From positions 1 through 20,000 of the forward strand of contig JAWQFJ010020187.1 in assembly GCA_034096865.1 (NCBI GenBank): a DNA stretch of 20,000 nucleotides. Direction: 5' to 3'. The stretch's first letter is position 1. Every line of letters starts with the position of its first letter. Positions 8,760-17,822 of the stretch are shown here, in pieces. This DNA comes from Theodoxus fluviatilis. Its lineage: Eukaryota > Mollusca > Gastropoda > Cycloneritida > Neritidae. Made by a program: the position numbers and the translations under genes. The notes under the pieces are model-generated. The model saw nothing but the letters and a program-made list of their open reading frames with translations. It was not told the origin of the DNA and made no database searches.

Positions 8760-9413
8760 GTACGCATGGTAACCATTGGCATGGTTACTGTTGGCATGGT
8801 TAGGCCAAAACAAAACCCCCCAAAATTAGTTGTGGTAAAGGGAACATAGCCAAAAATGAAGGGTTTGTAGGTAGGCCTGACCTTTAAATTGATTAGTTAT
8901 ATGTCTCTGTCAGGAGCATAACAGGAAACCCATGCTGTACACAACTTGCAATTTTTGTTCAGTATTGATCCTAGTGGATTAGCAACATTAGGTGCACAGA
9001 ACGTTGAATGAATATGTAGAAATGATGCATTCTGTGAAATTGAGTCACTATTGACTCTGGCACAGTTCTCAATGAATGTGTAATAGATTTTACCCTTCGT
9101 ATTACAGCATTGCGCCCAAAATAGTTCGTTATGATACTATTTTTCTCTCCACTTTGTACAGAAATCATTCGAATGTCAAAACGTGTTTCCATTTCAACAC
9201 AAACATGTTATTTTATCGAATAAATGCTTGGTTATTGCCTCAACAAGAGTAAGTTATGAGTTTTGTGCGAAATAGCATTAGAACTACTTTAACGGCGTAT
9301 GTCAGGGAGCAGATCGGCTTTCCCACAAGCCTCTCATGTGACCTCCTCATGCATATTTCGGACGAAAATCTTCTATCATGTGATGTCAACTGGGATAGAG
9401 ACACTTTCGCTGG
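8760..9413. other. Intron 3, 5' part, nothing recognised
   Basis: Just past the donor there is a short GGCATGGTTACTGTT-like imperfect repeat (about 8764-8802). The rest is A/T-rich and shows no exon, RNA gene or known repeat. Confidence 0.5.
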
Positions 9414-9906
9414 TAGGCAAAGTCTCTAGTGAACTAGAATGGAGATGATGTTGCCTATGCAAAACCCCTGATATTTCACAGACTTTCTTAGGTCTCTCCA
9501 CGCCAGTAGGTGCATTATGCCTCAACGCTCTTCCTCCAGGCCACCCTGCCTTTCACAGACTAGGAAAACTGTTTTGTATAAGTACAATTTTTTTGGGAGT
9601 TCCTATCAATTCTAGTGAAGGATTGACAAATTTTAGGTGTGCTTTATGTGTGTGTGTGTGTGTGTGCATGCTTGCATGCGATGGCATGCACACATCTGCA
9701 TGTGTGTCTGTGTATGCATGTCTGTGTGTGCGTGTCTGTGCATGTGTGTCTGTGCGTGCATGTCTGTGCATGTGTGTCTGTGTCTGTTTTTTTCCACTAG
9801 GAAAAATAAAAGTAGGGTTGGTGGCAAAATTTAGGGCGAGTCGGGTTACAGGAAACAATTTTTGGAGGGTTGCCTAAGGAAGTGTGATTGAGAGAGACTT
9901 TGCCTA
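9414..9906. mobile_element. Possible MITE bounded by TA-flanked 14-bp inverted repeats
   Basis: TAGGCAAAGTCTCT at 9414-9427 is the exact reverse complement of AGAGACTTTGCCTA at 9893-9906. The outermost TA on each side fits a Tc1/mariner-type TA target-site duplication. The interior has no transposase frame. It contains a TG/TGCA microsatellite (about 9645-9790) and a stretch, AATAAAAGTAGGGTTGGT, that recurs at 17800. Short inverted repeats can arise by chance, so this is a candidate only. Confidence 0.4.
9645..9790. repeat. TG/TGCATG microsatellite
   Basis: A (TG)n run is followed by TGCATG and TGTGTCTGTG variants. The open frames on both strands here are repeat artefacts. Confidence 0.9.
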
Positions 9907-10066
9907 AGTTTGGATTAGAAACTTTTTTACATTCCCCATTGCCATGGTAAACTCCATGTAATTATCCATGGCTTTGAGACAAAATTCTATCAGTCTGTGT
10001 ATGTGTGCATTTACCAGTGTTTAAAGCACTTAGCAGCTGTTGCTTGCATCTAGCAGTAGCAGGATC

Positions 10067-10145
10067 TGAAGCTTGGGGATCCTAGAGTTGTATCCTTGAG
10101 CAAGATGTTTAACTTGCGGTGTTTCTCCCCAACCAAGAGTATAAT
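10067..10145 (+). repeat. SINE-like fragment (TCCTTGAGCAAGA...TAATGGGTACC type)
   Basis: TCCTTGAGCAAGATGTTTAA followed about 40 bases later by TATAATGGGTACCTG resembles a conserved core I recall from SINEs and other dispersed repeats of fish and invertebrates (form TCCTTGGGCAAGACACTT...AAATGGGTACC). The comparison is from memory. No clear ends are visible. Confidence 0.45.
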
Positions 10146-10278
10146 GGGTACCTGTGAGTAAAGCGGGTATCTGTGAGAGAAACGGGTATCTGTGAGAGAA
10201 ACGACACCTGTGAGTGAAACGGGTATCTGTGAGAGAAACGACACCTGTGAGTGAAACGGGTGTGAGTGAAACGGGTAC
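10146..10278 (+). repeat. Minisatellite, about seven units of 15-19 bp
   Basis: Units of the form GGGTATCTGTGAGAGAAAC alternate with GACACCTGTGAGTGAAAC, ending in a shortened GGGTGTGAGTGAAAC. It grows out of the SINE-like fragment's GGGTACCTGTGAG end. The CTGTGAGT core resembles a 5' splice site in each unit. Confidence 0.9.
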
Positions 10279-10811
10279 CTAGCTGTGAGCTCAACTATGG
10301 CACACTGTAGCAACCAGGGGACAGTCTATGGAGTATAAAGGTCTACATGTTAGGTGGAGGGGCTTCCTTTTTTCCATATTCTCAGCATGCGCTACGGTGA
10401 GGCAGACTATTGCACAGTGTGCCTGACGACTGACGGGTACCTGGACCCAGGTGTGGCACTGCCCCCCATTTCCCCGTGAGAGTGTCAGGAAGACAGGGCC
10501 AAAACACTTTGGGGGGTGGGGGGTGGGGGGGCAGTTAACCCTTGTGTGCAGCTGTGAACCAGCAATTGGCTGGAGTACTGAGTGGACGATGCTGGTCCCC
10601 GAGTGTGCATCTTCTCTGCCTGTCACTGTCAGAGGTTGGTCAAGGATTGATTATGCTGCCCAGTGATCAGGGGTAAAGTTCAAAAGGGTTCTGAGACCCA
10701 AACATTGGTAATACGTTGCTACAAAACCACACCTTTGAAGTAAATTGGAAGCACATGAATGTGTGCCATTGTGAATGACCCTTCACCTTTGGAGTTCTTT
10801 GGCATTTTCAG
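10279..10811. other. Intron 3, 3' part
   Basis: A G-rich run lies at about 10510-10531, and GACGGGTACCTGGACCCAGG near 10433 may belong to the same dispersed repeat as the fragment at 10067. No exon is seen before the acceptor GGCATTTTCAG ending at 10811. Confidence 0.5.
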
Positions 10812-10975
10812 GAGCGCTGAGTGGGGAACAATTCCTCCAGGATCTGTGGCCAATCCCAACAAGAATGACGGAGAGTTCTGGATCTCCTTGCAAGATTTCC
10901 TGGTGTACTTCTCACAGACAACCATCTGCTCCATCATGCCTGACTTTGACAGCGATGGATGTTCTGATGCACTTG
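10812..10975 (+). CDS. Calpain exon: end of protease core and DxDxDG linker
   Basis: The exon has one base completing a Gly codon, then 54 codons, then one base, so it matches the phase 2 intron before it and leaves a phase 1 intron. Acceptor CATTTTCAG ends at 10811 and donor GTCAGT starts at 10976. The peptide starts SAEWGTIP and contains DGEFWISLQDFLVYFS followed by ICSIMPD, equivalent to the calpain D-G-E-F-W-M-S-x-x-D-F-L block and I-C-N-L-T-P-D at the end of domain II. It then runs into DFDSDGCSDAL, which with the Asp made across the next splice junction forms a 12-residue DxDxDGxxDxxD loop. Conventional calpains do not have such a loop at this site as far as I know. Confidence 0.96.
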
Positions 10976-11153
10976 GTCAGTCTTGTTCACCATTTCCTTT
11001 TGAATTGTGTGGACCCCACCTAAGTGATAGATTTGGAGTGCTGTGAATTTTTGCTGTAGTTCACAGTCTGAAGGCTGTTGTATTTGGTGAGACAAAAACA
11101 TGTTTTTCTGCAAGATTAGAATCAAAGATGCATGTTTCCTTGTGTGAGCAGGT

Positions 11154-11340
11154 CCCCTGTCGGTTCGGGGTAAGAATTGACCCACCGCTTCTCCCTACGC
11201 GATTCGTAAGAGGTGAATAACTAGGGACATCGTGAATTGATTCGCGTTTACTCTAAACTGTTCTAGTGATTGTTGTGCTTAATGGCCTTACATAGCCTAC
11301 AAAGGCTGATAGGCTGTAAAACACTATCCATCCATCCATC
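11154..11340 (+). mobile_element. SINE-like element, copy 2, with 12-bp target-site duplication
   Basis: A 187-bp unit is flanked by exact GTGTGAGCAGGT at 11142-11153 and 11341-11352. The body has GGTTCGGGGTAAGAATTGAC, CTCCCTACGCG, AATAACTAGGGACA, GTTTACTCTAAACTG, GGCCTTACATAGCCT, and ends in (ATCC)4. It closely resembles copy 3. The 3' end can form an AGCCT/AGGCT hairpin. No open frame is present, as expected for a non-autonomous retroelement. Confidence 0.88.
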
Positions 11341-11352
11341 GTGTGAGCAGGT

Positions 11353-11929
11353 GTCTCAAGGAAACTTTGTTTCCTGTATGAAGCATCTCAAGTGTTTAAT
11401 GATTTAGAACATGCAGTATATTTGTGGTGTTTCACTGATACAAAATTGCCAGTCTACCAGTGGGAGCACCACATACTCCTGTATTGTCTTCTGGTTGAAA
11501 AATAGAGGACAGCAATATGTATTTTGCAGTTATAGCTAAACGATGGGAGAATTCATGTATGGTGATAGGTGGATTCAATTGAATTGTCTCACCAAGACAA
11601 GTTTCACTGTCTTCGAACATAGTTGAAACTGTATCGGTGAAACTGAAATGTTGCTGTTTAAGGGAGACAGAAGCAGTTTGTTTGTCTCACTGTTTGTGAC
11701 AGCCTTTGGAGGAATAGATATGAGGATGAAATAGTTTGATTGGCAACATGTTAGTTTTTTCCATTAAAATGTCAAATCATGGATTTGAAGGACTGCACTT
11801 TGCTTACTAGTTGCATCCAGTTGAGAGGTAAAGATGAAATAAATCTAGCTGGACATGTCTGTACAGTAATGCATGGATTTGATGCTAGTACTGCCGAAAT
11901 TTAAAACTGCTACATGAAAGGTAGGAGGG
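11353..11929. other. Intron 4, nothing recognised
   Basis: A/T-rich sequence without exon, RNA gene or visible repeat. A small minus-strand open frame (11432-11620) has no family resemblance. Confidence 0.5.
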
Positions 11930-12119
11930 GATTTCAAAACAAGAAATGACATTCTTGATAATAGCTCTGGTTAAATTTTACTGCTTGCTTCGTGGAAAAT
12001 AGCAGAAGATTTCAAGACATGAAATTACATTCTTGATAATAGCTCTGGTTAAATTTTACTGCTTGCTTAATGAAAGATAGCGGAAGATTACAGAACTTGA
12101 AATTGCATTGTTCTTTAAT
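11930..12119 (+). repeat. 78-bp tandem repeat, about 2.4 copies
   Basis: Units start at 11930, 12008 and 12086. The first two share a long identical block, CATTCTTGATAATAGCTCTG through CTGCTTGCTT. The third is cut short after GCATTGTTCTTT. All units begin GATTNCANNAC. Confidence 0.9.
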
Positions 12120-14112
12120 TTGTGAAGTAGAGGTGGTTGTGACTATTTTGACATCATTGATCATGACTCAAAAATATTCATGAGTGAATCCAGTCCCTAC
12201 CATAGTCCAGTAGCTGTTTGAAGACCCCTTTGATTTGGGAGTTAGCTGATTGGAGAGTAGCTTTGGCTTTGTTTGAATGGTGTAGAGTTTTTTTGATGAT
12301 TGCATTGATTTTGACACTTTTTCCTTGTTTTCTTCCTCACTGCCTAGATGCAGTACACATGGGTGAGCTCAGTGCTGCTTCTTCAGTGGACATGTCCTTG
12401 CTTTGTGTAGCTCTCATCCCTGTTTCTTGATTTGATATTTTCCATTTGGAGAACGCACTCTCATACATGAATGGTCAAATGTGACAAAAGTCATTGAACA
12501 TTGACTGCACTCTGTCTGATTTTATTCAAATATACAACACTGTCAGCTGTAATAGAGGAAGCAATTTAGAAACATTTGGTTGGTATTGTTGAAAGCTAAT
12601 CTTGGGTTCCAATAATGCTTCTTAAATTATCACAGCTAAAAAAAGAAGAAAAAAGAAAGGGACTAATGTAAGTTGACCACACAGTGTTCAAATGATTGGA
12701 GATAACTTTAAATGATATTGATGAAGTGAGTTTGGGCATACAAGTGAGTTACATGCAAACATGAAAGGCCACATTATTTCTCATCCATTTGGTGATAAAT
12801 TGTAAACCAATTCTTCACATCTTGATAGGTAAAGGTGACAACACTTCTGTACTTGAATCAGATGTTCCATCAACTCCATTTACCGCAGTCCAGTCCATGG
12901 AAATTGTGGCATGCTCATTATCTGTATCATTCTGACTTGTTGGTAGATCAAATTTCGGGCACATCAGTTGTAGAGGAAAATTTACCATTGATGCTCTTTT
13001 TATGATTTCTCATTTGATATTTTTTTGGGGGGGTAACAAAATTTCATTAACAGATTGCTTCTACATGTGATTGTGGATGATTTCATTTCAGGACTTTTAA
13101 CGTTTTTGGTTTTAAGATTAAATGGCTATTCACATCGTGTAAACTTCTTCTACCTTAATGAAGACACTACCTCCACACATTTTGTACATGAAAAACATAA
13201 CAGCTGTGAAGAAAAGTTGCTCTTTCTTTTTGCACTATAGTGGTGTTGCATTTTCTTTCATACTTTCGCTGATAGAGTAGATTGATTTTTATATTTATCA
13301 TTGCTTCAATTTACAAAGCTTGTAGTATTTATGCATCCTGTGCATGTAGATGCGATGCATGTCTTGTTAGAGGTCTAACATGAGAGCAATATTTTAAATA
13401 TGCTTTTCACTTCTTACTTATTACATCTCTTTTTTTCATATAACTGAATACACGACTTCATTGTTTTGATAGAAATTGTGAACCATTTTGGACGTTTTTT
13501 AATGGTTTTGGTATGAGAAATACTATTTTAGTGATTAATGTCGAAATGCATGCAAACAGTTCTTTTGTAATAAAAGTTTATGCAGCTGCTAACTGACCAT
13601 ATCAGTCTTTAAACTTGGCAGTGCTAAATCTATTAACATTATCATGATTCATAATTTATTTAGCACAAAAGCTTACTTGTGGTGAGATGTTTAGGAAATA
13701 ATTAAATAATTGTTTAAATTATCTGAACTGCAGAAGACAAATGCTGAACCTCTTGTAGGAACGAAAAGCAAGTTGTTTGTTTGTTCATTCAACAAATATT
13801 GACAACGTTTCTGTATGATAAACCATGTCGTTAAAGTAAAACATATTATTTATTTTTATTTTTTGACTGCTTCCAAATAACTTGTAATTAAATTTTTTTT
13901 AAACCCCAACCCAAATCTTCTAGCTGGTATTTGAAACTGGTCAGAATGGCCCTTCTCTTCCCACTACATCCAGTGGTTTTGTTCGTTGCTATGTGAATGA
14001 GTGGAATGTTAAGATACTCAAGCAGCAGATGCATTGACATGATACCAATCTCCACAGTTCTTAGCCAGTGGCTCATCTTGCTGTTGCTCAAGTGGAATAC
14101 CCATGGTTCCAG
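12120..14112. other. Intron 4, long A/T-rich 3' part
   Basis: About 2 kb of A/T-rich sequence has no exon with family resemblance and no recognised mobile element. A good-looking acceptor ending at 13923 was tested and rejected because the required phase gives a stop at the third codon. The acceptor used is at 14111-14112. Confidence 0.55.
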
Positions 14113-14214
14113 ACCACAAGACCTGCTTCTATGGGGAATGGAAAGGAGAGACTGCTGCAGGGTTCCACAAGAGACTCAAGAGCCCCAAGTATCTGATCAA
14201 CATTCCTGAGTCTG
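14113..14214 (+). CDS. Calpain exon: start of first domain III (CBSW, C2-like)
   Basis: The exon has two bases completing an Asp codon, 33 codons and one trailing base, matching phase 1 introns on both sides. The acceptor is CCATGGTTCCAG and the donor GTGAGT at 14215. The peptide HKTCFYGEWKGETAAGFHKR then KSPKYLINIPES corresponds to the calpain domain III opening G-x-W-x-x-G-x-T-A-G-G ... N-P-Q-Y. The second Gly of the AGG is Ala-Gly here (TAAG), and the usual F-x-x-N-P-Q-Y is replaced by LKSPKY. Domain III is a C2-like beta-sandwich that binds calcium and phospholipid in the family. The polypyrimidine tract is modest. Confidence 0.93.
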
Positions 14215-14252
14215 GTGAGTGTTTACAAGGTCTGTGTTGTTCTTGATTGGTG

Positions 14253-14530
14253 GTGTGACATCTCCCCAGCTGACCTTGTCAAGACAGCCAGAGACAGAAC
14301 ACATTGGTGTGCTATCACAAGAAAAGCACCAAAGACTTTTGAAGAAGTGCGCTGCATTAAAGCCCAGGCAGCTAGAGAACGGCCCCACTGAACTGAGTCC
14401 ATCCCTGCGACAACAGCAGACTTCCAGTGTCCTGTCTGTTTGCAACTCTGCAAATCCCAATTTGGACCACAGAGCCATTCATGTTTGCACAGATAATTGT
14501 GCAGATATGTCTTCCTTGAGATTTTAGAGA
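14253..14530 (+). mobile_element. Decayed LINE tail, second copy
   Basis: One frame reads CDISPADLVKTARDRTHWCAI, then FEEVRCIKAQAARERPH and a stop near 14389. Another frame continues ADFQCPVCLQLCKSQFGPQS to about 14490. This parallels the W...DRSTWRSSI...E-x-N-R block and the C2H2 finger of the LINE tail at 2696-3132. The finger is damaged (its second half reads QSHSCLHR), and a stop plus a frame change show it is dead. It starts only about 40 bases downstream of the exon's donor. Confidence 0.65.
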
Positions 14531-15050
14531 CCACCGTGATGATGATGCTGATAAACCTACATTACAAAATTTAGAATAGTTTTTTTTATAGATCAATCAT
14601 CCATGATAATGACTTTGTAATTCTCATGTTGATCATTTATACAGCATATAAAATTATGTCACTGTGCATGAGAAAGCAAGGCTAAAGTATGAAAAATGAC
14701 AACATGAGATATTTTAACCACATTATTAATTTGTTCATGCATATTTGAAAAGAAGTCCAGCATTTACAAAGAAGACCTTTTTTTTAACAGGTGTGTAAAT
14801 ATTAAGAAAACATATATATGACTTAGCACACTGATTCAGTTTATTCCCCCAAACTGTTTTTCATTTTCTTTCTCATGCATGGTCACATACTGCTGGCCAT
14901 GAATTTCTGATAAATGTCTAGAGAGCTCATTGAAAAGAGGACAATGGGAGCACCCTGCTAGGTCAGATGACTGGGGGACAACATGTGCAGTGGCTAGAAG
15001 TTCAACTCTGGCATGGCAGTCTCTGTTGAACCCCTCACAAACCCAGACAC
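14531..15050. other. Intron 5, nothing firmly recognised
   Basis: An A/T-rich stretch to about 14920 is followed by mixed sequence. GTGGCTAGAAGTTCAACTCTGG at about 14990 is mildly reminiscent of a pol III box B but is not convincing. Confidence 0.45.
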
Positions 15051-15235
15051 AACAAAGAAAGAGAAAGAGAGAGATTGACAGGGAGAACAGAGAGAGATCA
15101 CCAAACAGAACAGAGAAATCGACAGACGAAACAGAGAGAGATCAACAGACGAAACAGACACAGAGAGAGAGGGAGGGAGGGAGAGAGGGGGAGGGGGGGG
15201 GGGGAAGGAGGGAGAGGGGGGGAGGGAATGGATGT
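15051..15235. repeat. Purine-rich GA/GACAGA and G-run tract
   Basis: It starts with AGAAAGAGAAAGAGAGAGA, continues as an imperfect repeat around CAGACGAAACAGAGAGAGATC (two copies near 15120 and 15145), then GA and G runs to about 15228. Confidence 0.9.
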
Positions 15236-15650
15236 ACAGCAAAGACAACCTGCATGGACTGAGACATGTAGATCCCTTGAAGGAAGTGGCAAGAAACTCC
15301 CATCAGAGGGAGGCAAGAGACAATCTTCAGAGGAAGAGCCCCCTTCAACACTTGTTTACACTTTCTGACAGGGGGGGGGGGGGGGGGGGGGCACAACTAG
15401 TTATAGCTTCAGGAATATAACTCCACAGCGGTCAAGGATTGCTGGAGAGAGAGAGAGACAGAACTGAGAGGAAGTTGCAGTCTTCTTCCACTGTCTCTTT
15501 GGCTCCTCTTATCCTCCAACCACCTGTTTCTCCTGTCCTCACCCCTCCTGAGGCCTTCCTTGCTGTACGGGTAGGACTGCTCAAAGACAGCTATGATGAA
15601 GAAATTTCAACATTGCACTCGGCAAGGAAAATAGCAGCCACGCAGGCATA
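15236..15650. other. Intron 5 middle, with a 21-G homopolymer at 15371-15391
   Basis: No exon or known repeat is recognised. The G21 run at 15371-15391 is prone to sequencing and assembly error. The stretch near 15475-15650 may be non-coding sequence of the adjacent Penelope-like remnant, but this is unproven. Confidence 0.5.
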
Positions 15651-15686
15651 GCTGTTGCTGGGCATCCACCCAGCTTCTTCAGTGAT
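15651..15686 (-). ncRNA. Hammerhead-ribozyme-like remnant after the Penelope-like ORF
   Basis: On the minus strand, directly after the ORF stop, CTGAAGA fits the hammerhead core box CUGANGA. It is followed by A, then a perfect 6-bp stem GCTGGG/CCCAGC with a 6-base loop, then AACAGC where an intact ribozyme needs GAAAC. Penelope-like elements are known to carry hammerhead motifs in their terminal repeats. The second core box is broken here, stems I and III are not evident, and a competing CTTCAGT/ACTGAAG hairpin exists. If it is a ribozyme, it is inactive. Confidence 0.3.
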
Positions 15687-16080
15687 CTAACTGAAGTGAC
15701 TTGGTGTTCCGTCCACAAGCCAGTGAGATGTACTCACAATGTGTGACAGAATAAGGGAGTTGTAAACTGCCAGCAGGATGTGCCTCCCCTTGTCTGTGCT
15801 GAGTGTTGGCTTGGTGGCCGTGATGTGGATGGCCTCCTTCATCCCTCTGTGGAATCAGTCCTCTCCATGCTCCATTACTGAGATGCCGTCTTCTGTGAAG
15901 TTGTGCCCTGCTTGGTCCAGGTAGTCACCCATTGGATACGACCCTTGATGATGCTCCCCCACTCTACTCCTCATGCACCTTTCTGGTTCACCAATGTAGA
16001 ATTATGCTGGCTGAAATATTCACAATCTTTGCAGTACATCACATCAGACTGGTTCAATATGTCAGTTTTGTCTTCGAGGG
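15687..16080 (-). pseudogene. Penelope-like retroelement remnant, GIY-YIG endonuclease end
   Basis: The minus strand reads DKTDILNQSDVMYCKDC (down to about 16022), then after a frame change YIGEPERCMRSRVGEHH (from 15998). It continues with GHNFTEDGISVMEHGED, a TGA stop at 15855-15857, FHRGMKEAIHI, TKPTLSTDKGRH, and a stop at 15687-15689. The order D-V-x-Y-C...Y-I-G-E-T, then A-G-H-x-F, then R-x-x-x-E-A-I-x-I-x-x-x-K-P-x-L-N matches the GIY-YIG endonuclease at the C-terminus of Penelope-like elements. One frameshift and one internal stop make it dead. The reverse transcriptase part is absent. It lies antisense in intron 5 and its homology ends about 50 bases before the exon 6 acceptor. Confidence 0.8.
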
Positions 16081-16132
16081 CAGCAAGCCCACTGTGGACA
16101 GCTGAATACTTGATGTGTTCCATTTTCTGCAG

Positions 16133-16233
16133 GCATGGCAGAGGATGGGACTGTTCCGGTGGTGATTCAGTGCATCCAGAAGATGGATGACAGGAAGGAT
16201 GACAAAATCTCACACCGTGTGGACCTCTACAAG
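16133..16233 (+). CDS. Calpain exon: middle of first domain III
   Basis: Two bases complete a Gly codon, then 33 codons run to a phase 0 donor GTAAGG at 16234. The acceptor is GTTCCATTTTCTGCAG. The peptide MAEDGTVPVVIQCIQKMDDR then KDDKISHRVDLYK matches the part of domain III that begins with an acidic stretch and continues into the strand V-x-x-x-L-x-Q-K and the basic turn before I-G-F-x-I-Y. The Tyr-Lys end is the family's I-Y-x-V position. The exon lies next to an antisense Penelope-like remnant, but its splice sites are intact. Confidence 0.92.
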
Positions 16234-16562
16234 GTAAGGGAACGGTGATGGTGACATTGCTGAATCATGGGTTAGGGTGGATATGGAGCACATGGGTTAC
16301 CCAAGCACCATGCACCTCTTGGTCCAGCTGCGGTTGTCAGAAGGGATGCTGTTCATAGCATGTTGATGATGACTAGATTGCAGGAGCACAGATGAAATTC
16401 ATCTACATACCACCTCAGGGTCCACTTAGGTGTTGCTGAGGAGTTGAGTTCCTTTGTCTTTGTCTCTCTCAATATTTCTTCAAGGCAGTGGCATTCTTTT
16501 CTCAATGACTGGCAGATTTAACTGACCAATGATTCGATGCCCCTCGATGGCCAGACTGGCTG
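16234..16562. other. Intron 6, 5' part, nothing recognised
   Basis: No exon, RNA gene or clear repeat is seen, although the family X copy may extend upstream of 16563. Confidence 0.45.
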
Positions 16563-16640
16563 TTTGGGGTCGCCCCTGGCTGAGCTACTGGAGCAGGCCC
16601 CAAAAGCTCTGCAGCCAGGGGTCCAGCTTGTGATGGGGAC
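16563..16640 (+). repeat. Dispersed repeat family X, copy A
   Basis: TTGGGG, then CCCCTGGCTGAGCTACTGGAG, CAGGCCCCAAAAGCTC and GTCCAGCT align with 18902-18978 on the same strand and with 452-503 on the opposite strand. The homology may extend further 5', where the sequence stays GC-rich from about 16535. No known family recognised. Confidence 0.6.
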
Positions 16641-17569
16641 ACTGAGCAGCTCGGGATGTATGTAGTTGTCTTCACCAAACTGGGAGATGAGGTGTGCAGG
16701 GACATCTGCCCTCCCATGCAGGCTCAAAGGAACTTATCCACTGCACACACTGGTTTTCTTTCAAAGTAGTCTTTTTCAAGACAAATTGCTTGCTTCATCT
16801 ACCTTGGATTGAAATCAGACTTTTCCTCCTCCTACCCGGAATGCCTTCCTTAGCTGATTCCAAACCCAGGCAGATGGTACTGTACTTGCATTTACCTTTG
16901 CAGGATTTTGACTTCACCTGACAAGGCATACTAGACGCATAATGACTATTCATGATTATTTCTATGACAGTTTATGACTCTGGAAAATGTTGCTGTCTAT
17001 GAAGTCTCATACTGAAATACTCTTTTAAATCTTTGTCCCTATCTGAATGAGACATTGTAAATCTACTTTGCAGCACTAGCGATCCTACTGCTCACTTTGC
17101 ACTTTTCGATTAGCTTGCTTGCTGCAACTGGTTTTGAAGCCATTTAGACTCCAGTGATTAGTGTACACTGGGGTGCCTGTTTGGTGTGTGTATTTCTGGC
17201 AGAAGTGCATTGGATACAAGAGTGTACATGATGCAAGTGTAAACTTGGATGAATGCATGTAGGTGGGAATAAATCTTATAAGGCTCACTTGGTGTAGATG
17301 TCATATAAACGATTTTTAAAGATATGTACATATATACACGTGTGTAAATTTTGCAGTGATCCTACCAAATGTATTTCCATTTTGGAGACTGAAGTGTGTA
17401 TGTCTATAACTTACTCTGTATAAACTACTTCAAACATTACCAAAAATGCATAGTTATCGCCTCTGATGTCCTCATCAGAACTGACAAACCACCTTGCATG
17501 TGTAAGTGAGTGTGATTGCAATAGATCTGTAAGGCTTGCGGGCATCTGGCATCCTGTGCTCTGCTCCAG
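16641..17569. other. Intron 6, 3' part, nothing recognised
   Basis: Mixed to A/T-rich sequence. Small open frames here show no family resemblance. The acceptor of the next exon is TGTGCTCTGCTCCAG, ending at 17569. Confidence 0.5.
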
Positions 17570-17778
17570 GTGTGGGACTACAGGGAGTCGCCAGAGCCCA
17601 CCTATGTGATGGAGATTCTGGGCAAAAAGACCAACGTCTACATGAAGGAGAAGCAGGTGACAGTTCGCTACAGAGTGGAGCCTGGCAACTACATCGTGGT
17701 CCCCTCCGCCCTGAATGAGGGGGAAGAGGGCGAGTTTTTGACCAGAATCTTCACTCCCACTGCTCTGCCCACAATCAC
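17570..17778 (+). CDS. Calpain exon: end of first domain III
   Basis: The exon starts in phase 0 with VWDYRESPEPTYVMEI, and 69 codons plus two bases lead to the donor GTAAGC at 17779. Its first codon, GTG, is internal and not a start. The second half, VTVRYRVEPGNYIVVPSALN then EGEEGEFLTRIFT, is the diagnostic calpain domain III ending R-F-x-L-P-P-G-E-Y-x-V-V-P-S-T...E-G-E-F-x-L-R-V-F. The strand before it (KKTNVYMKEKQ) holds the place of the family's I-N-x-R-E-V segment. With exons 14113-14214 and 16133-16233 this completes one domain III of about 136 residues, near the usual length. Confidence 0.96.
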
Positions 17779-17797
17779 GTAAGCTAATAAAAGAATA

Positions 17798-17822
17798 AGG
17801 AAATAAAAGTGGGGTTGGTAGA
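17798..17822 (+). repeat. Short shared repeat fragment
   Basis: AGGAAATAAAAGTGGGGTTGG matches 9799-9823 with few differences. I recall this string as part of a common molluscan repeat, but only a fragment is present. Confidence 0.35.

Noticed and set aside
13924..14036. Additional calpain exon after the acceptor-like TTTTTTTTAAACCCC...CTTCTAG at 13923
   Set aside because: Joined to the phase 1 donor at 10975 it reads Ala-Gly-Ile-stop, and no other frame resembles domain III. The acceptor at 14112 gives an in-phase, family-consistent peptide.
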